Shown: one piece after another, positions 20,986-28,492 of the stretch | Position numbering within the stretch: the first letter of the stretch is position 1 | How the letters are laid out: every line of letters starts with the position of its first letter | Virus record (IMG/VR): IMGVR_UViG_3300046777_001420 | Coordinates: 1-51,760 of that record | DNA: 51,760 nt | DNA from: a virus | Direction: 5' to 3' (one strand) | Made by a program: the position numbers and the translations under genes | Notes under the pieces: model-generated | The model's database searches: none | Told to the model about the DNA's origin: nothing | What the model saw: only the letters and a program-made list of their open reading frames with translations

Positions 20986-21014
20986 AGTCCTAGGTGGGTT
21001 GAGTTGAATTGAGT

Positions 21015-21031
21015 GCAGATGTGAAGTCTGC
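21015..21031 (-). promoter_or_regulatory. GCAGA-CTTCACA-TCTGC hairpin
   Basis: Five-bp stem, seven-base loop CTTCACA, 29 bases before the ATG at 20985. Sister of the hairpin at 20678-20696, with one more pair there and the loop kept. Confidence 0.5.
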
Positions 21032-21033
21032 AG

Positions 21034-21057
21034 AAAACCCTGGTGTTACTCAGGGTT
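21034..21057 (-). terminator. Rho-independent terminator
   Basis: Minus strand AACCCTG, loop AGTAACAC, CAGGGTT, then TTCTG. A perfect 7-bp stem after the stop of the gene at 21069-21317. Confidence 0.6.
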
Positions 21058-21068
21058 AGTTGCAAACA

Positions 21069-21317
21069 TCAGTCTGCCATTGCCATGCGTCGTTCAAATT
21101 CGCACACCTGGCAATAGTTATAAAACTCTTGCATATGAGTGAACATCTCACTCATGCTCGTGGGTATACCACTACCAAGAGGTTGGACATTGCGGTCTAT
21201 CCAGTCGGGATTACCATCCCAACCGTCGACCTGTTGTTCATAATGCAACTGGGTTGATTCACCGCCGTGCCATACAACACGATCGGTTGAGTTGATTTGA
21301 GGTTGATAGATCATCAT
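21069..21317 (-). CDS. Hypothetical protein
   Basis: An 82-residue protein: 'MMIYQPQINSTDRVVWHGGE', 'QVDGWDGNPDWIDRNVQPLG', 'FTHMQEFYNYCQVCEFERRM'. Contains a CxxC in the last third but only one pair. Overlaps the upstream stop by ATGA. Function unknown. Confidence 0.62.
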   Translation of the reverse strand: MMIYQPQINSTDRVVWHGGESTQLHYEQQVDGWDGNPDWIDRNVQPLGSGIPTSMSEMFTHMQEFYNYCQVCEFERRMAMAD

Positions 21318-21481
21318 TTGACTTGAGTTTCGATAGTCATGAATGCATCCTTAGGCATGATTACTGCCGCAAGACGGACACGATACTCATGCACCTTAGA
21401 TGCAATAGTCTCTTTCGTTGTATCAGTCTCCAGCTTCGTAGCTGTTAACTTGAGGATGTTAGCCAGATTCTTACGAATCAT
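21314..21481 (-). CDS. Hypothetical basic protein
   Basis: A 55-residue protein from the ATG at 21481: 'MIRKNLANILKLTATKLETD', 'TIASKVHEYRVRLAAVIM', 'DAFMTIETQVK'. Helical then beta. Two hairpins lie just upstream (21492-21510 and 21519-21539), the nearer one 10 bases from the ATG. No known family. Confidence 0.58.
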   Translation of the reverse strand: MIRKNLANILKLTATKLETDTTKETIASKVHEYRVRLAAVIMPKDAFMTIETQVK

Positions 21482-21491
21482 GGGTCTATGA

Positions 21492-21510
21492 GCCACTCTC
21501 AGTGAGTGGC
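21492..21510 (-). promoter_or_regulatory. GCCACTC/GAGTGGC hairpin at a start codon
   Basis: A perfect 7-bp stem with a 5-base loop (ACTGA), 10 bases upstream of the ATG at 21481. Confidence 0.45.
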
Positions 21511-21518
21511 AATAACTA

Positions 21519-21557
21519 GACCAGGGTTTGCACCTGGTCACCCGCTTTTACGGATCA
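21519..21557 (-). repeat. TCCGTAAAAGCGG + hairpin element, copy A
   Basis: Begins with the TGA stop of the gene at 21555, then TCCGTAAAAGCGG and a hairpin GACCAGG-TGCAAAC-CCTGGTC. A second copy with the same 13-base core lies at 21786-21826. Confidence 0.65.
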
Positions 21558-21764
21558 GTTGTCAACAGACTTAAACTCCTGAATCTTCAGATACAAGTCT
21601 TCAATCTGTTTATGGTCCAATACGACTTCTTTGCCTTCGATATCTGTAAACGAAACCGGTGTGCCTGCGCCGAAGTCGACGCAGAACAAATCGATGCAAT
21701 GCATCAGGAAGTCAGCCTGGTTGAAGTCGAGCTGCATAACATTAAGCAATGGTGCGGTACCCAT
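21555..21764 (-). CDS. Hypothetical protein
   Basis: About 69 residues from the ATG at 21764; an ATG at 21737 is an alternative. 'MQLDFNQADFLMHCIDLFCV', 'GAGTPVSFTDIEGKEVVLD', 'LYLKIQEFKSVDN'. Strand-helix-strand with a DNA-mimic-like acidity. No family recognised. Flanked by the two copies of the TCCGTAAAAGCGG element. Confidence 0.58.
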   Translation of the reverse strand: MGTAPLLNVMQLDFNQADFLMHCIDLFCVDFGAGTPVSFTDIEGKEVVLDHKQIEDLYLKIQEFKSVDN

Positions 21765-21785
21765 CTCCGCTGGGGGTAATACTGA

Positions 21786-21826
21786 GCCTGGGGGTCGCAC
21801 CCAGGCATGCCGCTTTTACGGACTCA
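21786..21826 (-). repeat. TCCGTAAAAGCGG + hairpin element, copy B
   Basis: Begins with the TGA stop of the gene at 21824, then GTCCGTAAAAGCGG and a hairpin GCCTGGG-TGCGACC-CCCAGGC. Core identical to copy A and loop nearly so, while stem bases differ but still pair. Confidence 0.65.
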
Positions 21827-22102
21827 GCATCCAAGCATCTCGTCCACATAGGACTTGATGACCTGGAGGTGGTCTCGATCAAGTGTCTGGCTACGGCCAT
21901 ACTCAAGCAGGTCAAGGACCTGGAGCATGACCTTTTCACCAGCCTCTTCACGAGACGGCACGCCACACATATCGAAGATCTCATCACGTGACATCTGAGT
22001 GATGTCAACGCAATCGATCTGACGAACGGTGGCGATAGTGGTGTTGGTCACAGTGTTACTCCTAGTGAGCTTGGACTTACACTGCTGAATTGCAGATGCC
22101 AA
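21824..22102 (-). CDS. Hypothetical protein
   Basis: A 92-residue protein: 'MASAIQQCKSKLTRSNTVTN', 'CVDITQMSRDEIFDMCGVPS', 'VLDLLEYGRSQTLDRDHLQV'. The C-terminal helical part is well formed, the N-terminus polar. Leader element copy 9 lies 28 bases upstream. No recognised family. Confidence 0.63.
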   Translation of the reverse strand: MASAIQQCKSKLTRSNTVTNTTIATVRQIDCVDITQMSRDEIFDMCGVPSREEAGEKVMLQVLDLLEYGRSQTLDRDHLQVIKSYVDEMLGC

Positions 22103-22130
22103 GTTGTGACCAACCGTTGAGTTGTCTGCT

Positions 22131-22152
22131 GCGTTTAACGTCCAGCTTGACG
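22131..22152 (-). promoter_or_regulatory. CGTC/GACG leader element, copy 9 (short loop)
   Basis: CGTC, six-base loop AAGCTG, GACG, TTAAACGC; 28 bases before the ATG at 22102. Same stem as most copies but a different, shorter loop shared with copy 10. Confidence 0.72.
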
Positions 22153-22178
22153 GGCCAATAATTAAAATCCCCTGGTAC

Positions 22179-22358
22179 TCAGAACGGAAACACTTCTATC
22201 ACAAGCAGATCTTGCTCCCAATCTTCAAAAGATTGGAAATATTGAACCGCCTGTTCCTCTGTGTCGAAGCTGCGTTCACTTCCTTGAAAGTACGCATCAA
22301 TAGATGTGTAATCCGCATAATCTGAGTAATCTCTTTTGACCTGAACTGAATAAACCAT
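22179..22358 (-). CDS. Hypothetical acidic protein
   Basis: A 59-residue protein from the ATG at 22358: 'MVYSVQVKRDYSDYADYTSI', 'GSERSFDTEEQAVQYFQSF', 'EQDLLVIEVFPF'. Beta-helix-beta with many Tyr and Asp. Start is 25 bases after leader copy 10; the long upstream frame crosses the origin-like region and is not real. Unknown function. Confidence 0.65.
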   Translation of the reverse strand: MVYSVQVKRDYSDYADYTSIDAYFQGSERSFDTEEQAVQYFQSFEDWEQDLLVIEVFPF

Positions 22359-22383
22359 TGTGTTAAGTTGAATAGGACATGCT

Positions 22384-22405
22384 ACGTTTAACGTCCAGCT
22401 TGACG
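22384..22405 (-). promoter_or_regulatory. CGTC/GACG leader element, copy 10 (short loop)
   Basis: CGTC, loop AAGCTG, GACG, TTAAACGT; 25 bases before the ATG at 22358. It lies between that gene and the DnaA-box cluster. Confidence 0.72.
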
Positions 22406-22500
22406 GGTCAATCGCTGAGATCCCTTGCAACGACAGTCTTTTCAGCGAATTACCTCTCGCGGAAGTGCCCCAAAAAAGGTCAGAATACCCGAGTAAATAG

Positions 22501-22569
22501 GTCGGGATTAAGTCGGGATTAAGTAGTTTTCCACAGGTAACATGTAGTTTTCCACAGGGTTGTGGAAAA
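22501..22569. other. Candidate replication origin: DnaA boxes and 11-bp tandem repeats
   Basis: TTTTCCACA occurs at 22527-22535 and 22548-22556 (21 bases apart, about two helical turns), and in reverse at 22561-22569. Two tandem 11-base repeats GTCGGGATTAA lie beside them at 22501-22522. TTTTCCACA is the DnaA-box form reported for Synechococcus. The 288-base stretch 22359-22646 has no credible gene and lies close to the switch between the two arms. Confidence 0.6.
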
Positions 22570-22604
22570 GTTGATGATACGACAGCGGGTGAGTGCTGCA
22601 TAAA

Positions 22605-22624
22605 CCCCTGACTCGTGTCAGGGG
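22605..22624 (-). terminator. Terminator hairpin
   Basis: Minus strand CCCCTGAC-ACGA-GTCAGGGG followed by TTTATG, downstream of the gene at 22647-22919. Perfect 8-bp stem, short T-run. It shields the origin-like region from upstream transcription. Confidence 0.6.
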
Positions 22625-22646
22625 AAGAGGCAACAATCAATTGTAG

Positions 22647-22919
22647 TCAGTTAACTTGCTTCGCACTGGCAATTGCTTTCCCATTCTTCACAAGAACCGA
22701 CAGCTTATACTCAGGCGAGCAGCTACCCTCTAGGCAATCTGCTGGGTCATAGCACTCGACTGCAATAGCATTGTGTAGATCCACAAGCCACTGCTTCACG
22801 TCAGTACCGAACTGACCCAACACTTCAAGGTGAATGCTCACCTTCTTGCCTTTCATCAGATACTCTGCTGCCTGATCGCAACGGCCAAAGTAAACTTCAG
22901 CCTGCTCAATTGTACGCAT
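22647..22919 (-). CDS. Hypothetical protein
   Basis: A 90-residue protein: 'MRTIEQAEVYFGRCDQAAEY', 'LMKGKKVSIHLEVLGQFGTD', 'ECYDPADCLEGSCSPEYKLS'. Four Cys, three of them in a 'CYDPADCLEGSC' cluster that may bind metal. It is the single gene between the origin-like region and the early control region, so it could act in replication start or early regulation, but this is only position-based. Confidence 0.62.
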   Translation of the reverse strand: MRTIEQAEVYFGRCDQAAEYLMKGKKVSIHLEVLGQFGTDVKQWLVDLHNAIAVECYDPADCLEGSCSPEYKLSVLVKNGKAIASAKQVN

Positions 22920-23049
22920 TGAATTGAATGCAATGGAACTCTGCGTTACACGGATGCGCAGCCCCCGTTACACTACCTACCACCCCGCTATTCTTTTTTT
23001 TCTTCCCACAACTCACTACATGTAGGTATGTGGAGAACAGTCAGGTAAT

Positions 23050-23148
23050 TTTGCACCCAAATGGTCCTAAAAGTTGGCGCCTCCCTGGAGCGCACAACAA
23101 AATAAATGTGTAAAAAAATATAAAATCCCAAATGAGTACCTAAAAGTC
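23050..23148. repeat. Two copies of a CCCAAATG...CCTAAAAGT element
   Basis: CACCCAAATGGTCCTAAAAG at about 23056-23075 and TCCCAAATGAGTACCTAAAA at about 23126-23145 share both halves with a 2-base spacer difference; a third half (TCCCAAAT) lies near 23157. They lie 70 bases apart in the 304-base gene-free stretch 22920-23223, which is otherwise rich in A/T runs (T8 at about 22994). Likely regulator binding sites. Confidence 0.45.
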
Positions 23149-23177
23149 TCGTCTATCCCAAATATTTACACAAAAAT

Positions 23178-23200
23178 GCCGGGTTTTTAGGCCCGGCTTT
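23178..23200. terminator. Bidirectional terminator
   Basis: GCCGGG, loop TTTTTAGG, CCCGGC, with TTTTG after it on the plus strand and ATTTTTG after it on the minus strand. Placed after the stop of the gene at 23224-23436. Confidence 0.8.
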
Positions 23201-23223
23201 TGATCGTTGATAAGTATTTGTAC

Positions 23224-23436
23224 TTAACTTTGTTTTTTACGTTGGTAAGCTTGTGTTGCTTTCACTGCTTTTTTAAAAGCTTCTTCATCAGGAAGCTCAT
23301 AAGCCAATTCTTTCTTTGCGCTGGTTACAAAATCACGCACTTCTAACGAATCACGCCCTTCTTTTGCCATGTCAAGGGCTTTTCCCTTAATACTTTCTAG
23401 CGCATCTACGCGTTTTTGGCGTATACCTGCGTCCAT
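23224..23436 (-). CDS. Small helical basic protein, first gene of the minus arm
   Basis: A 70-residue protein: 'MDAGIRQKRVDALESIKGKA', 'LDMAKEGRDSLEVRDFVTS', 'EEAFKKAVKATQAYQRKKQS'. Highly charged helices with a basic end. It is transcribed away from the virion arm, starting about 100 bases from the divergent gene at 23539, and is closed by a strong terminator. Could be an early regulator; no family recognised. Confidence 0.65.
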   Translation of the reverse strand: MDAGIRQKRVDALESIKGKALDMAKEGRDSLEVRDFVTSAKKELAYELPDEEAFKKAVKATQAYQRKKQS

Positions 23437-23482
23437 TTCACAAAACTACGCTGTTATTTACTTAATATAAGACATACACTCT

Positions 23483-23511
23483 TTGGATTAGCAGCCAATA
23501 GAATGTAAACA
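23483..23511 (+). promoter_or_regulatory. Possible promoter of the virion arm
   Basis: TTGGAT, 17 bases, TAAACA, ending 27 bases before the ATG at 23539. Spacing fits a host-type promoter but both hexamers are imperfect. The opposite strand of the same gap (with TATATT) should serve the gene at 23436. Confidence 0.35.
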
Positions 23512-23538
23512 GCACAAAAGTTAATGTAATAACTTCAA

Positions 23539-26500
23539 ATGGCTCTTTCTCCGGCGGATTTCTACTCTTACAGCCGTGCTACTGGGGCACCAGTCCCCGA
23601 AGATCCGGAAGAAAGGGCAAGAATGGCGCCTGAGGTACTTGAGTACAGGCGTAATCAACTCAAGGCCCCCCGCCAAGAGCAGCAACAAGGGCCTGATCCC
23701 CTTTCTGTGGGACTTGGAATCGGCATTGCACTAGCTGGTGGCGCTGCTGGTGCTTATGGTCTTAATAAGTTACTGCGTGGCCCTAAGCGTTCGGCTAATG
23801 CTGGTGTCAGGCAGACTGATCTTAGTAGTTTTTTTGACACATCTACAAAATTAAAGTCAGAACCCCAAGAAAAAGACTTTTCTGAATGGCAAGCAAAGCA
23901 ATCTTCTGAACCCCAACCTTCTAAGCAACCGGTCGCGGTAACAGAAGAGCCTGTTCGGCAAGTTCCAGATGTTGCACCAGAACAAGAAGTAACAGTCCCT
24001 GGGCCACTAGAAACTGATAGGGATGTTGCTCAAGAATTGTTAGATGAATATGTACGCAATGTTGGGTTAGAAACCAAACGTCAACAAAAAATTCAACGTG
24101 ATATTGCTACCCAAAAAGAGGGTATGGCAATGCGTGTTATTGATGAATTAAGGCAAGAAGCAAAGCAAGAGGCTGTTCAACCCAAAGGTTTTAATCCTCG
24201 TAAATATATTGAAGATACGGGTGCTGTAGCTCCTGCTGAAGATTTAACTACTAAACAACAACTTCAGGAACCCGCTGTTTCTAAACAAAGCGCTGAAGCC
24301 GTTGATACAGGTTTAGATCAAACAATTCAAAATATTGATGCTATTCAGCAAAGGGATACAGATTCTGTTAAAGAAGGTGGTTTTGTTTCTTCTGCTAATA
24401 CAAGCACCAATGAGGCTTTTGCCGAATTAACGGTTAATCCAAATGAGTCTGTTGTTGCACAATTAAACAAACGTAAAGCGCTGCGTCAACAAGCGTTAAA
24501 TCAAACTCGAACTTCTTTGGGCATCAGCGCAGAAGACGCTCCTTTACCAGAAGGGTTTTCTGTTCAAGCAACACAAGCAGAAGGATTCCAAGTCGATCCT
24601 AATGCTGTTGGAACTTTAGCAGAACAAAAACTTGAAGAAGCAAAACAGCGTCGTCAAACGCCTCCTCCTGCACCTATTACAGATTCATACCGTCAAGCTT
24701 TATTTGATGAAAACGGATTGCTGAGGCCTGAGATTATTGCTAATAATTTAGGTGATGAAAATGTTTTCCCTGGAGAGTTAGCCAAAGAATTAAGAGATGC
24801 AATGTCTACTCGGTCAACAATACAAGCTAGACGCGAAGGTGGCGATTTAAGCAAGATTGTAATTCTAAATCCTGGTGCGCATTTAAGAGCTACTAAACGC
24901 GTTCGCGATTTGTTATCACAGGATAATGCCAACACTATTAAAGATTATTTGATTTCCGGTGGAGAAATGCAGGCTCCACGGACAAAAGGTTTTGGCTATA
25001 CAGGTACTAGTTCTTTAAAAACTGAAGTAGTTACTATTACCGATAAGGGTGGTCAACAAGTAATTTCCGTATCTGGACCCAAGGCTGCTGCTCGTTATGA
25101 TCGCAGTGATTTAGAACCTCTTTATTATGATTCTGCTACAGGATCTTATCTTCGTAAATCAGATATTGGTGCAACTCAGTCAAGTGAAGCTCAGGCTGGT
25201 AGTGGCATTGGCGAAGAAATAGGCCAGGCTATTGGATTTGTTCCAAGAGAAAGTGTTGAAAAATTTACCACATCTCCTGGAACCTCAGCAGCAGGCAAGT
25301 ATTTAGGACAAGAGCAAGGCCAAGTTAATTGGTCTGATGATTTAGATAATTTACTTAATAGTGCAATTGACGAGGAACTGGAACAACTGAATAAAAAACA
25401 AGGTGTGGATTATGCAATTGGTGGTGTTAAAGAGTATGGAAGCGGAAAAGAATCTCGCTTTTTGGAAATTCAACCGCGTCCATTGTTCAATACTCATTAC
25501 GAAGCAATGGATGCCGATAAAATTAAACTTACAAACAATGGCAATCCATACTTAAAAATTGATAAATTAACTTTAATTGCTAATCCAGGGTTAGAGCAAT
25601 ACATTGATCCAAATTATGGAACTTTATTTAAAAATCCTTACACCAATCGTCAGTTTACTAGTCCGCAAGAAGCAACTGATACTTATAATCGCTTGACAAA
25701 TAATTTAAATGTAAAGTTGATTGAGCGTGCTGAAAATCGCATTAGCGGTTTAGAGAAAGGTGAGAACTTAAATATTGAATTAAGCAAGAGCAGAACTACA
25801 GGAAAAAATGTTACTACACGTTTAAATCCAAATCTTGTTATTGATCAAGTTGTAACACGCGATCCTTCTGGTGCAACACGGACAACTGATGTAACTTTGG
25901 CCCAAGCTTTACGTGGGCAATTGTTAAATAAAAATTTAATTCAAGAACATCGAATTATCAATGATGATGGTTCGGAAGGAGCAAGGTTCTTCAAACAAAC
26001 AAAGTATAAAGTCCCCGAAAATCGCATGTATGTAGATAAAACAACAGGAGAAAAACAGCCATCTATTCTTGGTTTTGATGATGCCAATTTGCCTCCTGTT
26101 GATGTTACAAAAGCCGATCAAGTTCCTTCAGCTAAAAACCATTACTTATTCTTGCAAGGAGTAAATGATGCTTTAGAAGATATTACGGGACAGCGCGTTA
26201 AAGTTATTGACGATGCAATTAATTTAGGCAAAGATCCGAATTACGGATTTTTAGGTGGGCCCACAAAAAATCCAATTTTACGTGAGGCTTTAATCGTTGC
26301 AAATACTTTAGCTGATACATCAGAAACTTCTCGTATCCGGATGCAAGCACCAGGTACAGATACAGGTCTTGCTGGACGCTACGGCTTAGGTGCAAGAGAG
26401 TCAAGGAGAGCAGAGTCTACAGTACCAAGTCGCTTGCGTTCTCTTGAAATGCCAGCTCAGCAAGTAAAAGAGATAATGATGACAGATCCTGATATGGGAG

Positions 26501-27045
26501 GATTAAAACCTGTTAGTACCCTTGCATCAACAAAACGAACTCAAACTGTAGCAGCTTCGCCTGAAATAACAGGAGCCAAGCGATTAGTCAATGCTTTAAC
26601 AGATCATAAGCAAAGAACGGGTAAAGCTTTAGATAAAGCAAATGTTTTGCAATTTGCATCAAGTATTGCTCAGCAAGAAAACGCTGATGTTGACGAGCTT
26701 TTAATACAAGCCTCATTGCTTGCCAAAGGAGCCGGTCAGCAAGCAACTATTGGCAAACAAATGAGTCAAGGGCGCAAAGCCCTTGGTTTAATGGATGTAA
26801 TTTCTCCAGAAGAAGAAATTGCACAAACAGTACTTGAATATGATTTTGGCGAAACAGTTGGCGATGATCTTGCCGACTATTTAGAAAAATACAGCCCACA
26901 GGCTCCTGGAGCTACAATGACAGAAGCACAACAAAAACGAGCACAGGTCGAACCCCCTGGCATAGACCAAGAAATGCTTAGTAATGTAATGAATCAATTA
27001 CGTGCGCAAGCTGGTCGTCGTTCTGGTAAACGTCGTAACAGGTAA
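23539..27045 (+). CDS. Large putative virion protein (1168 aa)
   Basis: First gene of the virion arm. N-terminal polar part, then a glycine-rich hydrophobic helix at about residues 54-78 ('LSVGLGIGIALAGGAAGAYG'), followed by more than 1000 mostly polar, Q/E-rich residues with long helical stretches and 'APGTDTGLAGRYGLGARESR' near residue 930. No enzyme motif visible. Size, membrane-type segment and position suggest a capsid-internal or ejected protein, like the internal proteins of podoviruses, but no homologue is recognised. Only a 2-base gap to the next gene. Confidence 0.75.
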   Translation: MALSPADFYSYSRATGAPVPEDPEERARMAPEVLEYRRNQLKAPRQEQQQGPDPLSVGLGIGIALAGGAAGAYGLNKLLRGPKRSANAGVRQTDLSSFFDTSTKLKSEPQEKDFSEWQAKQSSEPQPSKQPVAVTEEPVRQVPDVAPEQEVTVPGPLETDRDVAQELLDEYVRNVGLETKRQQKIQRDIATQKEGMAMRVIDELRQEAKQEAVQPKGFNPRKYIEDTGAVAPAEDLTTKQQLQEPAVSKQSAEAVDTGLDQTIQNIDAIQQRDTDSVKEGGFVSSANTSTNEAFAELTVNPNESVVAQLNKRKALRQQALNQTRTSLGISAEDAPLPEGFSVQATQAEGFQVDPNAVGTLAEQKLEEAKQRRQTPPPAPITDSYRQALFDENGLLRPEIIANNLGDENVFPGELAKELRDAMSTRSTIQARREGGDLSKIVILNPGAHLRATKRVRDLLSQDNANTIKDYLISGGEMQAPRTKGFGYTGTSSLKTEVVTITDKGGQQVISVSGPKAAARYDRSDLEPLYYDSATGSYLRKSDIGATQSSEAQAGSGIGEEIGQAIGFVPRESVEKFTTSPGTSAAGKYLGQEQGQVNWSDDLDNLLNSAIDEELEQLNKKQGVDYAIGGVKEYGSGKESRFLEIQPRPLFNTHYEAMDADKIKLTNNGNPYLKIDKLTLIANPGLEQYIDPNYGTLFKNPYTNRQFTSPQEATDTYNRLTNNLNVKLIERAENRISGLEKGENLNIELSKSRTTGKNVTTRLNPNLVIDQVVTRDPSGATRTTDVTLAQALRGQLLNKNLIQEHRIINDDGSEGARFFKQTKYKVPENRMYVDKTTGEKQPSILGFDDANLPPVDVTKADQVPSAKNHYLFLQGVNDALEDITGQRVKVIDDAINLGKDPNYGFLGGPTKNPILREALIVANTLADTSETSRIRMQAPGTDTGLAGRYGLGARESRRAESTVPSRLRSLEMPAQQVKEIMMTDPDMGGLKPVSTLASTKRTQTVAASPEITGAKRLVNALTDHKQRTGKALDKANVLQFASSIAQQENADVDELLIQASLLAKGAGQQATIGKQMSQGRKALGLMDVISPEEEIAQTVLEYDFGETVGDDLADYLEKYSPQAPGATMTEAQQKRAQVEPPGIDQEMLSNVMNQLRAQAGRRSGKRRNR

Positions 27046-27047
27046 TC

Positions 27048-27266
27048 ATGGCTGAAGAAAAAAAGAAAGACAAAAAGTGGATTCAAAAGGCTGATATTAA
27101 AGAAGGTGCCTTTACTGCCAAAGCCAAGCGTAAAGGTATTACCTCTGCTCAGCTCCAAGAGAACGTTCTTGCAAATCCCGAGAAGTACGATGAACGTACG
27201 GTAAAACAAGCTAGACTTCGCAAAACTCTTGTTGGTTTACACGGCAAAAAGAAAGGTAAGGAATGA
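27048..27266 (+). CDS. Small basic virion-type protein
   Basis: A 72-residue, very lysine-rich protein: 'KKWIQKADIKEGAFTAKAKR', 'KGITSAQLQENVLANPEKYD', 'ERTVKQARLRKTLVGLHGKK'. A pattern I have seen in many phage structural modules, where such small basic proteins may bind packaged DNA. Two bases after the large gene, 4-base overlap with the next. Confidence 0.7.
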   Translation: MAEEKKKDKKWIQKADIKEGAFTAKAKRKGITSAQLQENVLANPEKYDERTVKQARLRKTLVGLHGKKKGKE

Positions 27267-27901
27267 AAGACCAACGTCTTGAACTAAATCGTTATATCTC
27301 TAATCCTTTTGATAACAAGGGACGCATTGCATCCCAGTTAAATTTTCGTGAGTTATTCAGAAATAAATATGACACTGAAACAGGTGGTTCCCCATGGGTC
27401 CCATCCCGATACACTTCGGAAGACTTACTTAAAGCAGTTCAAAACAGGAAGGTAACTCTTAATCCACGTCTTAATTTTGTACCCAACTCCCCTTTCTGGG
27501 ATACAGAAAATCAGTTACCGCCCGAAGACTATGAAATGTTTGCGGGCCTCGGTAGGTTTAAACGCTCTGATTACGACTTTGATAATGGCCGTGCATTAAC
27601 TAAAGCACGGCCACAGCAACAACCTGATTTCAGAGAAGAGTGGGTTGAAGCTTATAAGTTAAGTCCCACTGTTAATCCTGGTAAGCGTGCAAAGAATCCA
27701 ATGCCGCGTACCGCTAATCCTGATCCCAATGGTTTCATTATGTCAATGGCTGAGAATAGAGCTGAAAGTGAAGCAGAAGGCAAAGTTTCTGTTGCACAGC
27801 TTCTTCAGAATAAAAAGTTAAACCCAACAGAGGAACGAGAAGGTAATCAAGTTATCAGCAAAGAAGAAGAGAATATTTCCCCTGGTAAAACAGTTGGTTA
27901 A
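27263..27901 (+). CDS. Putative virion protein (212 aa)
   Basis: A polar 212-residue protein with many Asn/Pro ('LNPRLNFVPNSPFWDTENQL', 'NPGKRAKNPMPRTANPDP'). No membrane segment or known motif. Coupled to the previous gene by a 4-base overlap (ATGA). Virion role is inferred from the neighbourhood. Confidence 0.7.
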   Translation: MKDQRLELNRYISNPFDNKGRIASQLNFRELFRNKYDTETGGSPWVPSRYTSEDLLKAVQNRKVTLNPRLNFVPNSPFWDTENQLPPEDYEMFAGLGRFKRSDYDFDNGRALTKARPQQQPDFREEWVEAYKLSPTVNPGKRAKNPMPRTANPDPNGFIMSMAENRAESEAEGKVSVAQLLQNKKLNPTEEREGNQVISKEEENISPGKTVG

Positions 27902-27903
27902 TT

Positions 27904-27909
27904 TAGAAT
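27904..27909 (+). promoter_or_regulatory. -10-like box TAGAAT
   Basis: TAGAAT in a 21-base gap, 13 bases before the ATG at 27923. One of a recurring set of such hexamers in gaps of the virion arm. Confidence 0.35.
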
Positions 27910-27922
27910 AAAAAATAAAACC

Positions 27923-28492
27923 ATGTTAGCAGGACTGCTGAAGAGACTAGGAAGTAAAACGTCAGTTGAAGCGGCTAAAGCTGCTCTCCCCGGAGCCGGA
28001 CTCAACTTTCTTCTTGGTACGCTAGGCGGAGGCCCAACAGCAGGGCTTGCGTATGCTGCTGGTGATTTTCTTTTAAATTACCCAACGGTTGCGGCAGCGC
28101 GTAAATTTTTCCCTGGGACTCCTGGTGGTAAAGCGGTTATTGATATAGGCGGTGGTAAAACAATTACCAAACAACTTGACTATGCTCCTTCGAGAGTTGA
28201 AGGTGCAGCCAACTTAGCAGCTTCTCTTGCGTCAATGCCTGTAGTTGACTACGTAACACAAAAAGCATTGCTTCCTACTGCACAAGTTGAGCCACCAAAT
28301 ATTTCTCAAGAACGTCAAGTCGCTCAACAGAACAGTCAGCGACAAGCAGTTAACAACTTAATGCAACCACAAACTGTTGCACCTGGCACCCAGTTCCAAA
28401 CTCAAGGAATTGAACAGACACTTCATTATCCAGGCATTACGCTTCCTCCAGAAATTTTGGCGCAGTTACAACAACAACAGAGGACGGCATAA
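27923..28492 (+). CDS. Glycine-rich putative virion membrane-active protein
   Basis: A 189-residue protein. Residues about 20-55 form a Gly/Ala-rich hydrophobic region ('GAGLNFLLGTLGGGPTAGLA', 'YAAGDFLL'), then a polar Gln-rich C-terminus with two 'Q-PQTVAPGTQ' type segments. Resembles proteins that insert into membranes during DNA ejection, by composition only. Stop overlaps next ATG (TAATG). Confidence 0.68.
   Translation: MLAGLLKRLGSKTSVEAAKAALPGAGLNFLLGTLGGGPTAGLAYAAGDFLLNYPTVAAARKFFPGTPGGKAVIDIGGGKTITKQLDYAPSRVEGAANLAASLASMPVVDYVTQKALLPTAQVEPPNISQERQVAQQNSQRQAVNNLMQPQTVAPGTQFQTQGIEQTLHYPGITLPPEILAQLQQQQRTA

Noticed and set aside
22179-22640. 153-residue frame reaching through the origin-like region
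   Set aside because: The first 94 residues would be coded by the DnaA boxes and hairpins. The ATG at 22358, 25 bases after leader copy 10, is the natural start.
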